This document shows positions 61,839 to 64,000 of a DNA stretch of 64,000 nt, piece after piece. Source of the stretch: Hafnia psychrotolerans. Its GTDB lineage: Bacteria > Pseudomonadota > Gammaproteobacteria > Enterobacterales > Enterobacteriaceae. The translations under genes and the position numbers were made by a program. A model generated the notes under the pieces. It saw only the letters and a program-made list of their open reading frames with translations, was not told the origin of the DNA and ran no database searches. Position 1 is the first letter of the stretch; each line of letters starts with the position of its first letter. The stretch is taken from contig NZ_BMFZ01000001.1 in assembly GCF_014639435.1 (NCBI RefSeq), positions 564,837 through 628,836 on the forward strand, written 5' to 3'.

Positions 61839-61898
61839 ATAACCTAAGTTATCGGTGATAACAATAACCTTAATTATAATTGTGATAACTTATGTATT
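61839..61898. promoter_or_regulatory. Left operator region (OL-like): three repressor sites
   Basis: ATAAC-CTAA-GTTAT (61839-61852), ATAAC-CTTA-ATTAT (61864-61877) and ATAAC-TTAT-GTATT (61885-61898). They match the ATAAC-N4-GTTAT sites of the right region, the first perfectly. The first two are 25 bp apart, the third 21 bp on. A further ATAAC half-site is at 61908. The leftward promoter should lie here. The 343-bp gap 61661-62003 holds no gene. Confidence 0.7.
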
Positions 61899-61965
61899 AA
61901 ATAAGTGATAACTAACGGGATTTATTTTTGTAAATTCTTAAGAAAGCGAATTTTTGGCACAAAAA

Positions 61966-61985
61966 AACCGGCTGTATGGCCGGTT
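61966..61985 (-). terminator. Terminator of the repressor gene
   Basis: AACCGGC / GCCGGTT stem with a 6-base loop; on the minus strand followed by a T-run (plus-strand A-run 61961-61967), 19 bp after the repressor stop. Confidence 0.8.
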
Positions 61986-62003
61986 AGTTATGTATGGGTG
62001 GGC

Positions 62004-62717
62004 TTAAAGAAGGACTGAGTACCAGAAAACCCGTCCTATTATTTCTATCTCTTGTTCGTTCACGTTCTCATCTGAGTATTCGTCCCGGTTATAGCTACGA
62101 ATAACAACGATTCCACCAGGACGGCGAAATAACTGTTTAATCCTTTTCATTCCATCTGTGGCGATAGCATAAAGCTTCCCATCTATAATGGATTTATTAG
62201 CACAATCAATGGCCACAGTGGTTCCGTCAGGTATTACTGGCTCCATGCTGTTTCCACGAGCAGGGAAACATAAAACATTTTCTTTCATAGCCCCTACGCG
62301 CCGCAAAGTTGATTTAGAAAAACGCAATTTAAATCCATTATAATCTTCATCACAAAAACTCCCATCACCCGCAGCTAGTTCTATATCTCTCAGAAATGGC
62401 ACTTCTACTTCGTCATCAGGAAGTGGAGTGTTCCGATCCCAAGCATCTACCCGCTGCCACTCTCTCTCTGGAGGGATTGTTGAGTCAGGATGATGAGGTT
62501 TTCCTCCTTCACGCATAGGTTCCGCACCTGTAGAAAGCCATTCAGCGCGGACATTAAGTGCCTTACTTATTTCCAATATCTTACGAGATGACTGCGCCTT
62601 ACCAGAAGTTAACTTCTGTATCGCAGGCTGGCTCACACCAACAATCTCAGCTAATTGGCCTTGACTCATCCCAGCGCTTCTCAACGCCTCATTCAAACGA
62701 TCAGCAAATGTATTCAT
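62004..62717 (-). CDS. Prophage repressor (HTH + S24 peptidase, CI-like)
   Basis: A 237-residue CI/C2-type repressor. The XRE HTH (SQGQLAEIVGVSQPAIQKLTSGKA) is in residues 18-45. A linker with the LAAGDG Ala-Gly cleavage site follows, then an S24/LexA-like domain with nucleophile Ser in ARGNSMEPVI and Lys in MKRIKQL. It should self-cleave during SOS and maintain lysogeny. No strong ribosome site is visible upstream of the ATG at 62717; an in-frame start at 62735 is possible. Confidence 0.88.
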   Translation of the reverse strand: MNTFADRLNEALRSAGMSQGQLAEIVGVSQPAIQKLTSGKAQSSRKILEISKALNVRAEWLSTGAEPMREGGKPHHPDSTIPPEREWQRVDAWDRNTPLPDDEVEVPFLRDIELAAGDGSFCDEDYNGFKLRFSKSTLRRVGAMKENVLCFPARGNSMEPVIPDGTTVAIDCANKSIIDGKLYAIATDGMKRIKQLFRRPGGIVVIRSYNRDEYSDENVNEQEIEIIGRVFWYSVLL

Positions 62718-62727
62718 AAAGTCATTT

Positions 62728-62791
62728 ATAACCACAGTTATATATTATGCAAATAACAAAGGTTATGGACAACCAACATAACTTCGGTTAT
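62728..62791. promoter_or_regulatory. Right operator region (OR-like): three sites with 25-bp period
   Basis: ATAAC-CACA-GTTAT (62728-62741), ATAAC-AAAG-GTTAT (62753-62766) and ATAAC-TTCG-GTTAT (62778-62791) are perfect palindromes spaced exactly 25 bp. They lie between the divergent repressor and cro-like genes, as for lambda OR1-OR3. The spacing puts them on nearly the same helix face. Confidence 0.82.
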
Positions 62792-62827
62792 CTTTCGTTG
62801 TATCACATAACCAATCGAGGCTTTTTA

Positions 62828-63061
62828 ATGAATAAAGTTATCCAGCGAGCATTAAGCATCGTCGGTAGCCAGAAAAAGCTCGCCGACATTTGTGGCGTTA
62901 GCCAGCCAGCCGTTCACAAGTGGCTGAATGGTGGCTTGGTATCACCAGAAAAGGTGAGCGCCATAGTTAATGCCACAGAAGGGAAGATTCAAGCCCATGA
63001 AGTGCGACCTGATTTACCGGATCTTTTTCCGCACCCACAAAGAACAGTGGATGCGGCCTAA
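62828..63061 (+). CDS. Cro/YdaS-like regulator
   Basis: A 77-residue HTH protein (NKVIQRALSIVGSQKKLADICGVSQPAVHKWLNGGLVSPEKVSAIV) of the YdaS/Cro type, which represses the repressor promoter and promotes lytic growth. The frame is open from 62747, but that part spans two operators; GAGG 7 bp before 62828 decides the start. First gene of the rightward operon. Confidence 0.82.
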   Translation: MNKVIQRALSIVGSQKKLADICGVSQPAVHKWLNGGLVSPEKVSAIVNATEGKIQAHEVRPDLPDLFPHPQRTVDAA

Positions 63062-63086
63062 AACCTAGCTAACAAGGACATGATAA

Positions 63087-63407
63087 GTGGAAACAGCAGC
63101 AACAACACGCAATTCAGAGATGCCAAAACTCAATCCGCGTGAGATGGAGAAGTTAGTTCTGAGGCAGTTACAACTGCATGGGCAGAAACCGATTGCAGAT
63201 CAACTTGGTATGGATGAATCGACAATAAGTCGCTGGAAGCAGAGCCACATAGAACAGTTCTGCAAGTTCCTTGCAGCGCTGGGTATTCAGCTGGCACCAC
63301 CCGAAGCAGTGCTTGTGCGTCGGGATTACCTGTTCTCAATGGAAACACTGGCTGAAATCGGCATGAAGGCTGAGCGCATGCGTCCGGAACCAATCGGATT
63401 TAATTGA
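63087..63407 (+). CDS. cII: Phage CII-family transcription activator
   Basis: A 106-residue protein like lambda CII: KLVLRQLQLHGQKPIADQLGMDESTISRWKQSHIEQFCKFLAALG is the HTH/tetramerisation core. It would activate repressor establishment after infection. GTG start with AAGGA 8 bp upstream; an in-frame ATG twelve codons on is an alternative. Confidence 0.85.
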   Translation: METAATTRNSEMPKLNPREMEKLVLRQLQLHGQKPIADQLGMDESTISRWKQSHIEQFCKFLAALGIQLAPPEAVLVRRDYLFSMETLAEIGMKAERMRPEPIGFN

Positions 63408-63417
63408 GGGCGTGGGA

Positions 63418-63492
63418 ATGGGCTACTTCGAATCAAAAAGAAAGGCCGAACTGCGCAAACAGTACGGCCTGTACTTCTTTAAAAACCACTGA
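63418..63492 (+). CDS. Tiny conserved-looking phage protein, 24 residues
   Basis: MGYFESKRKAELRKQYGLYF plus four residues, lying alone in the gap between cII and the next gene, with GAGGGCGTGGGA before the ATG. Many lambdoid phages carry a similar very small basic protein here. Probably translated; function unknown. Confidence 0.45.
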   Translation: MGYFESKRKAELRKQYGLYFFKNH

Positions 63493-63505
63493 GGTTTTAT
63501 ACATT

Positions 63506-63670
63506 ATGCACAAAAACAAGCGTCCAGCGCAACCAGCAAGAGAAGTTACTCGCTATGACTTTGTCAGACCTGCTGACCCCATCGGGGCGGCCCCTAAAGC
63601 TTTCCAGCAACGCTTTGCAGCCGAGTGGCGAAAGGTGCTGGCGCAACATGAGGTCAAGGCAGATGAATAG
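63506..63670 (+). CDS. Small hypothetical phage protein
   Basis: A 54-residue basic protein (MHKNKRPAQPAREVTRYDFV... FQQRFAAEWRKVLAQHEVKADE). The ATG at 63506 is chosen because upstream codons overlap the tiny gene in another frame. Its stop overlaps the replication gene start, so it is likely coupled to replication functions. No domain recognised. Confidence 0.55.
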   Translation: MHKNKRPAQPAREVTRYDFVRPADPIGAAPKAFQQRFAAEWRKVLAQHEVKADE

Positions 63671-64000
63671 CACGGCTGAAATCCTTCAATTTCGCGCTAA
63701 AGAACAGCGTGAGGAGCGTCGCGTGGCTGATACCGAAGATGGGTATTTCCGGCTGGCAAATATGCTCTTAGAAGAATACGCAGGCGCTGATTTAACCAAG
63801 CGTCAATTCAAAGTGCTGCTGGCCGTTTTAAGGCTGACTTATGGCTGGAATAAAAAAATGGACCGGATCAGCGATTCGCAAATTTCTGAGATAGCACGAC
63901 TGCCTGTGAAGCGCTGCAACGAAGCAAAACTTCAATTGGTTGAAATGAATGTTCTTCTTCAGCAAGGGCGCCAGTTTGGCCCTAACAAAAACGTCTCTTT
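63663..64000 (+). CDS. Phage replication protein O-like (N-terminal part, runs off the window)
   Basis: At least 112 residues, incomplete at the window edge. After a charged start (MNSTAEILQFRAKEQREERR) comes DGYFRLANMLLEEYAGADLTKRQFKVLLAVLRLTYGWNKKMDRISDSQI. This is the winged-helix origin-binding domain of lambda O/phage replication proteins. It binds the phage origin, usually iterons within this same gene, which would lie beyond the window. Confidence 0.85.
   Translation, partial: MNSTAEILQFRAKEQREERRVADTEDGYFRLANMLLEEYAGADLTKRQFKVLLAVLRLTYGWNKKMDRISDSQISEIARLPVKRCNEAKLQLVEMNVLLQQGRQFGPNKNVS

Noticed and set aside
1..64000. CRISPR array or cas genes
   Set aside because: No regularly spaced repeats of 23-40 bp and no Cas-like proteins were seen; the only tandem array is the short 6-bp repeat at 34650.

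Overview
The window reads as chromosomal DNA of an enterobacterium close to Rahnella, Serratia or Ewingella. This rests on the cycA gene, the tRNAs, a lambdoid prophage, an IS903-type element, a complete hut system with hutF/hutG, and the general codon style; the genus is an inference. Gene density is high and there is no rRNA or CRISPR array.

Region 1 (1-8040) is a Fur-type-promoted siderophore operon. A HpcH/HpaI-aldolase-fold, citrate-synthase-like enzyme (SbnG/AcsB type) precedes a complete vibrioferrin-type set: ATP-grasp ligase, NIS synthetase, MFS exporter, second NIS synthetase and PLP decarboxylase. Region 2 (8100-11530) has two small regulator modules: a LysR gene divergent from a SnoaL-like protein and an SDR, and a TetR gene divergent from a DUF1348 protein across two palindromic operators. 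Region 3 (11880-19182) is a sugar-acid locus: idnD/idnO-like dehydrogenases, a ManD/RspA-family dehydratase, two MFS transporters and a GntR/FCD regulator. It fits L-idonate or L-gulonate breakdown to 2-keto-3-deoxygluconate.

Region 4 (19240-41140) is a large histidine/imidazole block: hutG-hutI, hutC, hutF-hutD, a NitT/TauT-type ABC importer, hutH and hutU. It is followed by an aminotransferase/FMN 2-hydroxyacid dehydrogenase/YbdH-like dehydrogenase set. An opposing operon then encodes a second NitT/TauT-type ABC importer, a divergent HisD paralogue, an APH-fold kinase and an SDR. Five near-identical HutC-type sites lie in front of these units. The site before the HisD-paralogue operon matches the hutH site over 16 of 16 bases, so that uncharacterised operon probably belongs to the hut regulon. 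This is the best candidate for an undescribed pathway in the window.

Region 5 (41360-49550) is a decayed island next to tRNA-Asn. It holds a 5'-truncated arsH, an MFS gene, two unrelated arsenate reductases, arsB with an apparent 24-residue in-frame deletion, arsA, arsD and arsR. A truncated IS903-like element and an integrase lacking its catalytic half end it. cycA follows.

Region 6 (51609-64000) is the left part of a lambdoid prophage in tRNA-Lys(CTT). It runs from int and xis through a truncated C5 methyltransferase, an MT-A70 methyltransferase, an HNH-like protein and an exonuclease/Sak4-like ATPase/SSB-like recombination set, then a terminator-bounded tRNA-like non-coding RNA candidate. 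The immunity region follows, with an S24 repressor, a Cro/YdaS-like protein and operators every 25 bp, then CII and a replication protein that runs off the end.
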